A DNA stretch of 64,000 nt. Source: Dinoroseobacter sp049800835. GTDB taxonomy: Bacteria > Pseudomonadota > Alphaproteobacteria > Rhodobacterales > Rhodobacteraceae. Positions within the stretch are counted from its first letter, which is position 1; every line of letters begins with the position of its first letter. Location: positions 1 through 64,000 of the forward strand of contig NZ_JBNAFU010000006.1 in NCBI RefSeq assembly GCF_049800835.1, written 5' to 3'. Under the pieces are notes generated by a model that had not been told where the DNA came from, did no database searches, and saw only the letters and a program-made list of their open reading frames with translations. Below are positions 53,765-63,453 of the stretch, piece by piece. Position numbers and translations under genes: made by a program.

Positions 53765-54916
53765 TTGTACGCACGAACAGTCACTTCAATTTATGACGCT
53801 GCTATTGATGGTAAGTACTGGCAAGGCGCTTTGGATTGTCTCGCTGGCCTAATCGATGCGCGCGCTATCATACTCTATGAATTTCCATCAATATCAGAGT
53901 TGAAATATAGACTCGAAGAAACGAATTCCTACGTTTCCAAAGTCTCAGATGTCTTACATGAATACAACGAGATGGTCGCCCAAGGTCGAGGGTCGGGATA
54001 TGATCAGGAGGGTTTGGGCACCACGCACGCAACCGATGTTGGCACGGTGCTGTACGATACTGATGTTTGGACCCTCGACGACGTTCATCGAATGCGACCC
54101 GAGATGATTTTAAATATGCGCGCTGGCGTGTATCGTCGTGCCCTTGTGAATCTCTCGAATGATCCAAATTCGTTGCGTGGACTCGTACTGATGTACGGTC
54201 GCGAGAGGGACGCTGGTTTGCCGAGTAGTATCAAGAGCGTTGTTCCCGAACTCGTCCCTCATTTCGTGAAAGCGATTGAAGTAAATCGCTTCACTCATGA
54301 GCTACAGAGAAAGTATCAAGCTGTCCTGTCTGTTCTGGACAAGGTGGCGACCGGAGTAATGGTGCTTTCGCCTACCGGTGATGTCATCCTCTCGAACAGA
54401 ACTGCCAAGGAGGTTGCTGAAGCAGACGAGGGAATAGCCATAACCAGATCTGGAAATCTGGCATTTCGCAACCCGGATACAGGTGCTGAATTCCGTGAAA
54501 AGGTCCGAAGCGTTAGTCAGACAGCGGCTGGCGAGAACTCTGATACCGGTAGGCGGGTCCTTATTGCAACGGCAAGCAATGACACGCCTATCATTGCACT
54601 GATCGCCCCCCTTCGCGATGCCAATATGGAGATTGAAAAGGGGCTCACCGGAGCGCTTGTGACGCTAATTGACCCAAAGCGCGAGGTCAAAATCGAACTC
54701 GAGACGTTGGCGCGCGCGTACAAACTTACACCTTCGGAGTTGCGAGCGGCCGGATACTTGGTCAAAGGCCTGTCAAACTCGGCAATTTCGGAGCGTTTGG
54801 ATCGCAGTCCGGAGACCATAAAAACGCAACTGAGTTCAATCTATCAGAAATGTGGTTGCAAGAACCGAATTGAATTCCTCTGGAGGGTGTTTCAGCTCTC
54901 TCCTCCCATTCTCTAG
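53765..54916 (+). CDS. LuxR-type helix-turn-helix regulator, AT-rich
   Basis: This 383-residue protein has an N-terminal sensor-like region (about 1-190), a PAS-like segment (about 200-300; TGVMVLSPTGDVILSNRTAKEV) and a C-terminal LuxR HTH (about 320-375; YKLTPSELRAAGYLVKGLSNSAISERL then SPETIKTQLSSIYQKC). No phosphoacceptor domain or autoinducer motif is obvious. It starts at TTG 53765 with only a poor ribosome binding site, so the start is uncertain. Base composition is clearly lower in G/C than the paa genes beside it, a sign of transfer. Confidence 0.8.
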   Translation: MYARTVTSIYDAAIDGKYWQGALDCLAGLIDARAIILYEFPSISELKYRLEETNSYVSKVSDVLHEYNEMVAQGRGSGYDQEGLGTTHATDVGTVLYDTDVWTLDDVHRMRPEMILNMRAGVYRRALVNLSNDPNSLRGLVLMYGRERDAGLPSSIKSVVPELVPHFVKAIEVNRFTHELQRKYQAVLSVLDKVATGVMVLSPTGDVILSNRTAKEVAEADEGIAITRSGNLAFRNPDTGAEFREKVRSVSQTAAGENSDTGRRVLIATASNDTPIIALIAPLRDANMEIEKGLTGALVTLIDPKREVKIELETLARAYKLTPSELRAAGYLVKGLSNSAISERLDRSPETIKTQLSSIYQKCGCKNRIEFLWRVFQLSPPIL

Positions 54917-55033
54917 GGACAGAAACCAGAGACATCAGCACAAGGACATCCCCCGACCGGGGGAAGCCCGGGCCTAAACTGTTGGCAATTATACCATCCA
55001 CGAAATGTGCTCATGTCGGAGGTAAAGATAGTT

Positions 55034-55375
55034 ATGAAAGTACAGGTTCGAATGGTGGTCGCTTGCAGCATGCTTGCTGCGTTAGCGGCATGCGAAACGC
55101 CACAGCCTTCTGCTCCTTTTGAAACAGTTCTGGACAGAACGATTACAGATGCTGAAGGCGTGACGCTCTCAATTGCGTCCGACGGCACGTATACGGGTAC
55201 CGCACCAGGAAACGTCTCGTTTGGCGGCACGTGGGATCTTGAGGGTGGTCAATGGTGCGAAAACCTCAATCGCCGGTCAGGTGAAGTGAAGCGGACCTGC
55301 TATGACTACAATGTCCAATCCGGTGGCGTTGCATTCACGGAAGCGGGGGAAGCCCCACGGTTCTTTGCCTTTTGA
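55034..55375 (+). CDS. small lipoprotein
   Basis: This 113-residue protein has a lipoprotein signal (MLAALAAC lipobox, Cys at residue 20) and a short mature domain with paired strands (SFGGTWDLEGGQWCENLNRR). Two further Cys could form a disulfide. No family is recognised with confidence. The ATG at 55034 follows GGAGGT at a somewhat long distance; in-frame ATGs at 55007 and 55013 are less likely. It is AT-rich like the gene before it. Confidence 0.7.
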   Translation: MKVQVRMVVACSMLAALAACETPQPSAPFETVLDRTITDAEGVTLSIASDGTYTGTAPGNVSFGGTWDLEGGQWCENLNRRSGEVKRTCYDYNVQSGGVAFTEAGEAPRFFAF

Positions 55376-55465
55376 TCTGCCTTCCCAAGCATTGGCCTTA
55401 CGCTTGCGAACCTCTCGGTGGGATTGGGTAACGCACGACTGAATTTGGTTCTATGCAAGGCTTGT

Positions 55466-55506
55466 AATCCGCCCCGTCGAAAAAGGACGCGGGCGGATTT
55501 CTTTCC
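55466..55506. terminator. hairpin resembling a terminator
   Basis: AATCCGCCC pairs with GGGCGGATT, with an inner CGTC/GACG stem and a GAAAAAG loop, followed by TCTTTCC. It lies about 90 bases after the lipoprotein gene. The T tract is short, so termination strength is uncertain. Confidence 0.5.
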
Positions 55507-55625
55507 ACACCTCCAGAGCAGTGTCCAATACAGCACCCACACGTTGGCCGGTGGCAAAGCTCAGTTGTCAGGCATTGTCCGGTCATTAAACTCGTAGTTC
55601 CTGAAATGCTCTACCGTGTTGCCGG

Positions 55626-56015
55626 ATGAAACCCACAACCATCCCCGCCTACCACGCCACGCTGTCCCCATCCGACCGGGCGATATGCGAGGTGTTGCGG
55701 GACCGGATTGATGCGGGTCTTTCCGAGGGCGTATCAAAGATGTGGCATGCCAATCCCGTTACCTTTCTCAACGAAAACCCTGTGGTCGGCTACTCCAAGC
55801 TCAAGACCTGCGTGCGGCTGTTCTTCTGGTCGGGGCAGTCTTTCACCACCCCCGGTCTGACCCCCTCCGGCAGTTTCAAGGCCGCCGAGGTGCGCTACAC
55901 GGATGTCTCCCAGATCGACCAAGACGCCCTCACCGCGTGGCTCGCCGAGGCGCGGGAGGTGCAGTGGGATTACAAGAACATCACCCGCAACAAGGGGCGG
56001 CTGACCCGCCTTTGA
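55626..56015 (+). CDS. DUF1801 domain-containing protein
   Basis: This 129-residue cytoplasmic protein matches DUF1801 (YdhG-like). It shows KMWHANPVTFLNENPVVGYS and LKTCVRLFFWSGQSF, and ends in the Arg/Lys-rich TRNKGRLTRL. Function is unknown. The ATG lies in GCCGGATG without a clear ribosome binding site. Downstream is the first copy of a dispersed intergenic element. Confidence 0.82.
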   Translation: MKPTTIPAYHATLSPSDRAICEVLRDRIDAGLSEGVSKMWHANPVTFLNENPVVGYSKLKTCVRLFFWSGQSFTTPGLTPSGSFKAAEVRYTDVSQIDQDALTAWLAEAREVQWDYKNITRNKGRLTRL

Positions 56016-56026
56016 GCCCCCAAGAG

Positions 56027-56093
56027 TTTTGCTACAAAAATTTAAAACGGCCCTCTCAGGACTGCCACAAAACGTACAAAACGCGCCCAAACC
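56027..56093. repeat. dispersed intergenic element, copy A
   Basis: This roughly 66-base element aligns with one single-base gap to the sequence at 59914-59980. The two share GCTACAAAA near the start, CGGCC in the middle and the identical 16-mer ACAAAACGTACAAAAC. It lies between the convergent ends of the DUF1801 gene and the first caspase gene. Confidence 0.65.
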
Positions 56094-56134
56094 TTGCGGC
56101 GGGGTTAATTTTTCCGCGCCGCGCAGGCCAGCCG

Positions 56135-57646
56135 TCAGTTGCAGAAATACGGGTTGGTCGTCCGGACGTTTGAGTTCGAAATCATGCACCCTTCGCTATT
56201 GTCCGCCGGACGCGCCGGTTCTGCCGCCGGGGCCTGTGCAGGCGCGCGCGCCGGCGCCCGCGGGGTGCTGGGTTGCGCGGCCCGGCGTGCGGCAGCAGCG
56301 GCCGCCCGACGCGCCTCGGCTGCGGCTTCGGCCTTGCGTCGGTGCTCTCTCACCTGTGCTTCGGGCACAGCCAGCGCGATAGAGTCGAGGAGGAATTCAT
56401 CAATTAAATCAAGGCCTCCAAGCCCGTTTTGGGACCGGTAGTCCAGCACCGCAGCGCGGGTGCGCGCGCCCACTAGGCCATCCTCCACGCCCGCGTCATG
56501 CCCCAGAATGTTCAGACGCGCCTGCAGGTCGCGCGCCTCTGCGCGGCTCAACTCGACCGGTTCGGGGTCCAGCAAGCGTTGCACCGGCAAGTCCACCGGC
56601 GGCAGCGCGGCCACTTCCGTCTCAGGCTCCGGCGCAGGCTGTGGAACCGGTGCGGGCACCACCTCCGCCGGCGGTGTCAGCGCCGCCAGTCGCACTTCCG
56701 CCAGCCGCCGGAACGACCCCTGCGGAAAGGTTTCCAGGTAAGCGCGCAACTCATTGGGATCATTGGTGTTTTGAATGGCTTCCCAGAAGGCGATCTCGGT
56801 CATTGGCTGCGCCACAGCCGGGGTTGGTTGCTCGATCTGGTCCGGGCATGGCCCCGCCAGACAGACCCGCCCCAGCACCTCGTCATAGTAGGCCGGGCGT
56901 TGGCCATGCCCGACGGACTGTGCCAACTGGTTCACCGCCCGCTGCGTAGTCTTGAAGGCCGTCTGGATGTCCTGATCCTTGCCCAACTCATCGATAAAGT
57001 GGCGTGAGAACACCGAGTACGGGCTCGTGTCATTCTCCGACAGGCGGTCGAGCGCCGTCTGCCCCGCCCCTGCGGAGAACGCGATGAACGTCCCCCTCGG
57101 GGCCTTCACCAGCGCAAGCCCACGTTCCATGCCCACCGAACGGCTTCCGTCCTCGTGCTTGAACGGGTTGTTGCGGCATGCGTCGATGATCGCGATGGCC
57201 AGGCTCGCTCCCCTGGACTTGATCTCGTCCACGACCCCGTTCACCCCGTTGCGCAGCGGGAAGCTTTCCGCCGCGATCAGCGTGGGCGAGGCGTAGGCGG
57301 GCACGTCCGTCGGGATCAGGTAATTCTCCCGACCGTCGCTCCATCCGTGCCCGGCGTAGACGAACGCCACGATATCACCGGCCATGATCGTGTCATAGAA
57401 CGCCGACAGCGACCGCCGCATGCCCCGTGCATCGCGGTCTTCGACATGCGTGACCTCGAACCCCTTGCGCCGGAACAATTCGGCATATCCCGCCGCATCA
57501 GAGCGCGCTTTTTCGAGCGACTGGATCTCCAGATAGGTGTCGTTGCCGATGATCAGCGCGCGCCGCGTCTGCGCATCTGCCGCGGAGGATACGAAGACCA
57601 CGGCAATCGCCAGGAGAAAGCACCAAAATCTATACATCGCCATCAT
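56135..57646 (-). CDS. secreted caspase-like (C14) protein with peptidoglycan-binding-like domain
   Basis: This 503-residue exported protein has a signal peptide (about 1-25, ending SAADA). Its caspase p20-like domain (about 28-250) has catalytic His100 (YAGHGWSDG) and Cys157 (IIDACRNNPF). A Pro-rich linker follows, then a peptidoglycan_binding_1-like domain at about 367-425 (EARDLQARLNILGHDAG). An Ala/Arg-rich helix and a Cys-containing tail (CMISNSNVRTTNPYFCN) end the protein. Bacterial caspase homologues serve proteolysis, signalling or defence; the substrate here is unknown. The first of several clustered Met is taken as start. Confidence 0.87.
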   Translation of the reverse strand: MMAMYRFWCFLLAIAVVFVSSAADAQTRRALIIGNDTYLEIQSLEKARSDAAGYAELFRRKGFEVTHVEDRDARGMRRSLSAFYDTIMAGDIVAFVYAGHGWSDGRENYLIPTDVPAYASPTLIAAESFPLRNGVNGVVDEIKSRGASLAIAIIDACRNNPFKHEDGSRSVGMERGLALVKAPRGTFIAFSAGAGQTALDRLSENDTSPYSVFSRHFIDELGKDQDIQTAFKTTQRAVNQLAQSVGHGQRPAYYDEVLGRVCLAGPCPDQIEQPTPAVAQPMTEIAFWEAIQNTNDPNELRAYLETFPQGSFRRLAEVRLAALTPPAEVVPAPVPQPAPEPETEVAALPPVDLPVQRLLDPEPVELSRAEARDLQARLNILGHDAGVEDGLVGARTRAAVLDYRSQNGLGGLDLIDEFLLDSIALAVPEAQVREHRRKAEAAAEARRAAAAAARRAAQPSTPRAPARAPAQAPAAEPARPADNSEGCMISNSNVRTTNPYFCN

Positions 57647-57924
57647 AAATTGTTTGATCCGCGAAACCCTATCAACGTCAGGGACTTATGTCCAACACGG
57701 CCTGCGCGGAAACGCCCTTTGGTCGCGCATTCGTGTTTGCCAGCCCCGGGGGCATGGGTAGTGTCAAAGCCCGTTGCGACAGCCCTGACAGAGCCGGGCG
57801 ACGTGACCGTGCCCCGCGGGTGTGCCGTGGTTCTTGACAGCGCGGTCACGCGCAGCTTGGCTGCATGGGGGATCGGAAGATGCATGCATGTACCCGCGCG
57901 CGCCGGTCTTCGAAGGAGATACTT

Positions 57925-59873
57925 TTGGAACTCGCAGCGCTTCTCGCACTGATTGCCGGTATCTCGGGGGAGCCGAATATCCCGGACCAGTTTGCCGCAT
58001 ACCTTCAGGGGGGGCCGACCGCTGGCTATCCAGTGACAGTCCGCGATTGTCCGGACCCGCTTGGCCGCGCCGAGATAGAGCTCGAAACAATCATCTGCGG
58101 CACAGTCAACGTGCCGGAAAAGCATGCCGAGCCCGACGGACGACGTATTGATCTGTTCTTTACGGTGTTGCGCGCGCAATCCAGCTACCCCGAACCGGAC
58201 CCGGTCCTGCATCTTCACGGTGGCCCCGGCGGCGGCATCGTCTCCCGGATCGAACTTTTTGCAGACATTTTCGAACCCCTCCGGCGGACACGGGATATCA
58301 TACGTTCGATCAGCGGGCGTCCGTCCTGTCGGCACAGTCCACGACCTGCCGGTCCGCGCTGGACATGTCGATCGCAGACGTGGTGGACGGGACATTCTCG
58401 ATGACCGAGACCGAGGGGGACAAAACCCGCCCGTCCGATCTGTTGCATCGCTGCGTTAACGAGATTGAGGCAGCAGGTACCGACCTGTCCGCCTACAATA
58501 CCTCGGAAAACGCCAACGACGTCGCCGCACTCATGTCGGCGCTTGGATATGAGACTTACAACATCCACGGCATTTCCTATGGGACGCGCCTGACACTGGA
58601 AGTCCTTCGGTCGCATCCAGATGCCGTGCGCGCCGCGATCATCGATGGCGTGGCGCCCCTGCAAGTCCCGCTCTACGAGACCTTGGCCGTGCCGGGATCC
58701 GAGGTCATCGAGCTGACCTTGCAACAATGCGCGGCAGATGCCGCCTGCAACGCCGCTTTCCCCGATTTTCGCGCGGTCCTGCGGGACACACTTGACCGCG
58801 CCGCCGCAGGGGAGCTGTTCGATGCGGACGGCGACCCGATTACGGTCGAACTTGTCTTGACGCCCTTTCTTGCGCGCAATGGCACCTACGCGGCCCCAAG
58901 CACCCTGACACCTTTCATTCCGTCAATGATCCATGAGATGGCTGATCCCGACAGCCCGTCGCCGCTACTGGACCATGTGATGCAGACCGATGGGCAACCG
59001 CAGCTTGCCGCGCCTCTGGACCGCGCACGCGAGGGCCTTTTGGACACGGAAGCCGCGGCGTTGGATGACGCGGTCCGAATGGCCGAAGGGCTGGTGCAGG
59101 CTGACGTGGATTTCGATCTGGCGATAGACACCCTGCGGCGGCGACTCCACGAGACCGACGTCCCCCTTGCGCGGATCTTCGATGACGAAATGGTCCGTTC
59201 GGCCACAGAGCTGCTGGAGGACGCGGATCGCCGCCGCGATGCCTTGCTGGCCTATGCGCGGCTGCGCGAAGGCCCGCCCGACGCGGACGCGTTGCGCGCT
59301 TACGTGCAGGCCACATTTCCACGCGACCGCCACTCGCGTCTCCTTGGTCTGATCGACGCCATGTCCACCGCCGAACTGGCGGCTGTTTTCTCCACCCTCT
59401 CGCGGCAGGTCAGCCAGACGCTGGAACCGGCCGGCGGGAACTTGCACCTGTGGATATATGCCTGTCAGGAAAGCATCCCGTTCAACAGCTATGCGGGCTT
59501 TCGGGAAACCACCGATGCCTTGCCCTGGCCGGAGGTTGGAACGCTCTACGACGATCTTGCGCAGGAGTTTTTCGCCGCTTGCGAGGCGTTTGCTCCGGCC
59601 CCGCGCCCGGGGTTTCATGATCCGGTGGCCTCCGCAGTGCCGGTCCTGTCCGTCGGCAGCACGTGGGATACGCAAACAGCGCCGGGCTGGCCTGCGCTGG
59701 CCTCCGAAACGCTGTCCAACGCGCAGACCTTTCTGATCGGCGAAGCCGGGCATGGTGCGATCGCGTATCAGCCGTGCGTGGCCGACCTCGTACTGGCCTT
59801 CCTGACCGATCCCTTGCGCACCTTGCCGGATACTTGCGAGCGTTCCACCGTGCCGCGCTTTCACATCCCGTAG
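57925..59873 (+). pseudogene. secreted alpha/beta hydrolase (peptidase S33-like), frameshifted
   Basis: The 5' part encodes a signal peptide (MELAALLALIAGISG) and an alpha/beta hydrolase start with the oxyanion block LHLHGGPGGG. It leaves the frame near 58305, where the continuing homologous sequence (FDQRASVLSAQS, then NIHGISYGTRLTLEVL with the nucleophile Ser and a C-terminal GEAGHGAIA His) lies in the minus-one frame. Adding one T at CGTTCGAT restores an intact protein of about 650 residues like tripeptidyl-aminopeptidase homologues. The start is TTG 57925 with AAGGAG upstream. It is either a real one-base deletion or a sequencing error. Confidence 0.82.
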
Positions 59874-59913
59874 CGTCCGACTGGGCGGCGGAGCGTTCCG
59901 CTCCGACCAAAAA

Positions 59914-59980
59914 AATCTGCTACAAAATGTAATTCCGGCCTGTAGGGCCTGCTACAAAACGTACAAAACCAGCCCCGGAC
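59914..59980. repeat. dispersed intergenic element, copy B
   Basis: This is the second copy of the element at 56027-56093, sharing GCTACAAAA, CGGCC and the exact 16-mer ACAAAACGTACAAAAC. Like copy A it lies between convergent gene ends and downstream of a caspase-domain gene on the minus strand. No hairpin typical of a terminator is formed by the shared part. Confidence 0.65.
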
Positions 59981-60028
59981 CACGTTGCATGGTCCAGGGT
60001 CCGGTGGTTCGCGCAACGCCGGGGGCGC

Positions 60029-63000
60029 CTACCCCAGATCGATATCCGCGATCAGTGATTTGCGACTATCGGCGAGCTTGGTTTGCACCAGTTCCCGCAC
60101 CGCGGCATAGACCGACGGGCTCAGCGACAGCTTCTGGGCGGACAACCAGTAGTCCAGTTCGTTGGTGCCCCACGATACGAACAGGATGTTCTTTTTCTTG
60201 TCTGTATGCGTGTAATTGAAGGCCCCGAGCGCAATGTTGATTACATCACCTGACGCCTCCGCGCTGCCGATCTGGAAGTTGCCCCCGGTCGTGTGTGACG
60301 TTTCAAAATCGAAAAGCTCGATCTTGCCGTCATCGTCCGCCAATCCGCTCAGGGCTTCGATCGCGCTGCGGAGGATCTCGAACTGGTTGCCGGTTGCGAT
60401 TTGCGCCAGCGTTGACAGGATCACTTTGTCGAACCTGCCGTTCCCGGTCATTTTCTGGCTTGCAGTAAACGGCGCCGCTTCCCGGACCCAGCCCAGTAAG
60501 CTCATGGTTTGCATATATATTTCGTACCATGCTGCGCGTTCGGTAATGGGGTGCGCCTTGGCATCGGCCGCCCGCTGCGCGAACAGGGTCGATAGCAGGA
60601 CATCTTCCTTCTGGCCGGGGGTCAGGTTCTCCACGAATGAAATGACACTGGACGCATTAACCGCTGCGGACAGGTCCTGTTGACGCGCCGCCAGGTCGGA
60701 CGAAGGATCGAACGATCGCGCCGACCTCGTCACACCACCGGCGAAAACACTCAGGTCTTGCGGCGTGCTTCGTCTGCTGCGGGGCGCTGCGAGTTCCACC
60801 GCTTGCAGCAGCGCCAGCCGTTCCGCCATATCCCTCGGACCGGCTTGCAAAAGCGGCGGCTCCTTGGGCAAGGGGCTGTCGCGGAATTCCGGAGGCCATG
60901 TTGCGTTGTGATCGCGCGTATCAACATGGGTAAAGGAGTTGTAGCGCCCGATCCCACCTTTGAAGAGCCCCTCCTTGTCGCGCAGCCAGCGCAAGACCTC
61001 GGCCACGTCCGGAGCAGCCATGCCACTGACCCTGAAGTCGAGGGCGGAAAACTTCATATGGAGCGACTTCTTGGACGATTTCGGGATGCAGGCATTGTAG
61101 GCGGGGGAGCGGTAGGCATTTGTAATTACGATGGATTTCCCCAGCCGGTCGCGCAAATGGTCCAGCACGCGCGCAGTTGCGGCGATGTTCGACCAAAGCG
61201 CGCGGGGTGGGTAGGTATTCTTGCCGAAACACGCGCCCCCCGAGGTGTTGTGCGCCCCGCCCAGGATCAGGAACTCGTCTGTGTCGAAGTGCTTCAGCCC
61301 CAACGACGTGATGAACGCATCGAAATCGGCGTAGTCCGGCCAGGTCATCGCTGCCGTTGCGTCGCGCAAAGCCGTTCCGCGTTCCTTGAGCGCAAACAAC
61401 GCCTCGACCTGCGCCTCGTTTGGCTGGTCGTCTTCGTCCCCCTCTTCTTCGGGCGTCGCTGCGGTCGGGGAGGCCGAGGGCCGTGTCGGGCCACTGGCGC
61501 TCGTGTGTGTCCTCCCTTCGGGTTGCACGGTGAAGGGGCGATCCGTGACGAACATCGGGTCGCGCAGGAGCCGTTCAAACAATTGCGGCGTCTGGCTGGG
61601 ACTGCCGATCTGGGCATCGATCGCAGTGCGAAAATCCCGGTAGTCGCCCTTGAAGCGTCCGTCGTCCCACACTTTCAGTAGCGCTCCCGTGAAGGCACCG
61701 TGCTGCGGGCCATCCATTGCGAACTGCGTGTCCATGCATGCCCCGAGGTTCAGGATGGATGCTTTGATTGGCGTGGATAGCGGGTTCATCAACACGCTTT
61801 CCTTCAGCGCACTGAAGGATTTCGAGGTCTGGCGATAGATTGCTTCGTTTGCGCGCCACACTCGGTCTTCCACATGCAGCGGCATCGCACGCACGCTTGG
61901 CCCGACGTTCATGGGCTGGCCAAAGAGCGTTGCGGGCGCGGTCGGTCCGAACTTTACCATCGAGCCAGAATGACAGGTATCCGGGACCATCAAAACGCGT
62001 ACGCCCGCGCGAAACTCCGACCAGAGCATATAGAGTTCGTCATCGGCCAGTTGGAAATCGAACAGACAGAGCGTTTCATCCATCTTTTCGTCGCCATCGT
62101 GATCTTCGTCTTGATTGAAGTCCGGGATACGTCCGCCGTGGCCTGAAACGGTCAACAGGAAGAAATCCCCGCCGTTCAGTTCGTCGGCCGCCTTCTTGAT
62201 CTCTGCCACGACAGCGTCACGCGTGGCGGCCTCTGTCAGCAACCGGGTGGTTCTGAACCCCTCTGAAGCGGCAAGGGCTTCCATCGCGACGGCATCGGCT
62301 TCGCACGCTGCCAGCCGACCATCCCACCCGTCATAATGCGCCGGGTCGACCGTGTTCAGGCCGACGTGCAGAGACAACGCTTTCGATCTGCCGCCAGCAA
62401 TCACGGGCGGGGCTGCGAGCGCCCTGGACAGGGTGGCTGCACTGCCGAAGGGACCCCCGATAACCAAGGGGGGGCCGCTGCGTGGTTCGTTGGCAATCGT
62501 TCTGATTTCTTGGGCAAACTTGTCCGCAACATCGCCGTATCCGGCGTTCGTCGGATGCAGCCCATCGTGCCAACGCCCGTCGCCTACGACGCCCCTGCAA
62601 TCGATATACGTCACATGCGGCATCGATTTTGCCAACCGCCGCAGGCGCCGGTTGAAGTGATCCATCATGGCAACCGCGATGGACTTTTGCAGGGATCGGT
62701 CCCGGATGCCTCGACTGGCCATGGGCTTGCCCAGCCAGCGGTCATTGTTCGGCACCGGGTAGTCGTAGCCGTGGCAGAGGATGGAGACATGCGGAAAACT
62801 GTTGTGCACGCTTCGGCAGATACGCGCGTAGTGCTTGAGTGCATCATCGAGCAACCCATGGAACGATGGGAGCAAATAGTCCTCTGCTGACAAATAGGGG
62901 TCGAACTCCTCAAGGTGAGAGGCCAGCGCACCCCCTGCCACCAGATCGTTGCCGCCACCGGACAGAAGCAGAATCTCCGCCCCGGTTTCGCGTAGGGCTT

Positions 63001-63418
63001 CCAAATACTCCGCCTTGTCCGCCATGCGTTTCAGCAAGTCCCCGGCTGCGCCTAGGGAAAAGATCGCATAGTCATCCAGCAGGTGATCAATCGTGTCCTT
63101 CAAAAGTAGCGGATACTGAAACCAGCTATCGCCTTCAGACACGATGACCGGCCCGTCATACCCGTTCTCGAGCGCCTTGCGGAACCGGGCGCTGCGCCTC
63201 ATCCGTGCCAGCCAATTGGCCGAGTTCATCGCAGCGGCTGTGCGTTGTGCGGCATCTTTGCCACGCGGGACCTGCACCGTGGCCGGGTTGATCTTGAGCC
63301 TTGGCGCGAACGCTCCGGACGCATCCTCATCCAAAATGAAATACTCGGCGATCTCGGTGTCCTCGACACTCGGGTCCGCCATCTTGGCCATCAGCTGTTC
63401 GACGGTAAGTTTTGCCAT
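60029..63418 (-). CDS. multidomain protein: SGNH hydrolase - caspase-like - M15 peptidase
   Basis: This 1129-residue protein has no signal peptide or membrane segment. Domains in order: a short N-terminal region (1-55); an SGNH/GDSL hydrolase (about 88-310) with Ser98 in EGDSWF, Asn157 in GGGND and Asp285/His288 in DGLHPTNAGY; a caspase-like C14 domain (about 345-625) with His427 in SGHGGR and Cys482 in PDTCHSGS; an acidic linker (about 635-670); an M15 peptidase domain (about 680-845) with His787 and Asp794 (SLHMKFSALDF) and His831 in HVDTR; and an unrecognised C-terminal domain (about 955-1129). All active-site residues are present. The start at 63418 follows GGGAGGA. Confidence 0.85.
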   Translation of the reverse strand: MAKLTVEQLMAKMADPSVEDTEIAEYFILDEDASGAFAPRLKINPATVQVPRGKDAAQRTAAAMNSANWLARMRRSARFRKALENGYDGPVIVSEGDSWFQYPLLLKDTIDHLLDDYAIFSLGAAGDLLKRMADKAEYLEALRETGAEILLLSGGGNDLVAGGALASHLEEFDPYLSAEDYLLPSFHGLLDDALKHYARICRSVHNSFPHVSILCHGYDYPVPNNDRWLGKPMASRGIRDRSLQKSIAVAMMDHFNRRLRRLAKSMPHVTYIDCRGVVGDGRWHDGLHPTNAGYGDVADKFAQEIRTIANEPRSGPPLVIGGPFGSAATLSRALAAPPVIAGGRSKALSLHVGLNTVDPAHYDGWDGRLAACEADAVAMEALAASEGFRTTRLLTEAATRDAVVAEIKKAADELNGGDFFLLTVSGHGGRIPDFNQDEDHDGDEKMDETLCLFDFQLADDELYMLWSEFRAGVRVLMVPDTCHSGSMVKFGPTAPATLFGQPMNVGPSVRAMPLHVEDRVWRANEAIYRQTSKSFSALKESVLMNPLSTPIKASILNLGACMDTQFAMDGPQHGAFTGALLKVWDDGRFKGDYRDFRTAIDAQIGSPSQTPQLFERLLRDPMFVTDRPFTVQPEGRTHTSASGPTRPSASPTAATPEEEGDEDDQPNEAQVEALFALKERGTALRDATAAMTWPDYADFDAFITSLGLKHFDTDEFLILGGAHNTSGGACFGKNTYPPRALWSNIAATARVLDHLRDRLGKSIVITNAYRSPAYNACIPKSSKKSLHMKFSALDFRVSGMAAPDVAEVLRWLRDKEGLFKGGIGRYNSFTHVDTRDHNATWPPEFRDSPLPKEPPLLQAGPRDMAERLALLQAVELAAPRSRRSTPQDLSVFAGGVTRSARSFDPSSDLAARQQDLSAAVNASSVISFVENLTPGQKEDVLLSTLFAQRAADAKAHPITERAAWYEIYMQTMSLLGWVREAAPFTASQKMTGNGRFDKVILSTLAQIATGNQFEILRSAIEALSGLADDDGKIELFDFETSHTTGGNFQIGSAEASGDVINIALGAFNYTHTDKKKNILFVSWGTNELDYWLSAQKLSLSPSVYAAVRELVQTKLADSRKSLIADIDLG

Positions 63419-63453
63419 TGTCCAATTCCTCCCACAAAAAAAGACCCGGACGA

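Noticed and set aside
59887..59912. GGAGCG/CGCTCC hairpin followed by A residues as terminator
   Set aside because: On the plus strand the stem is followed by A rather than T, and on the minus strand the T tract precedes the stem.
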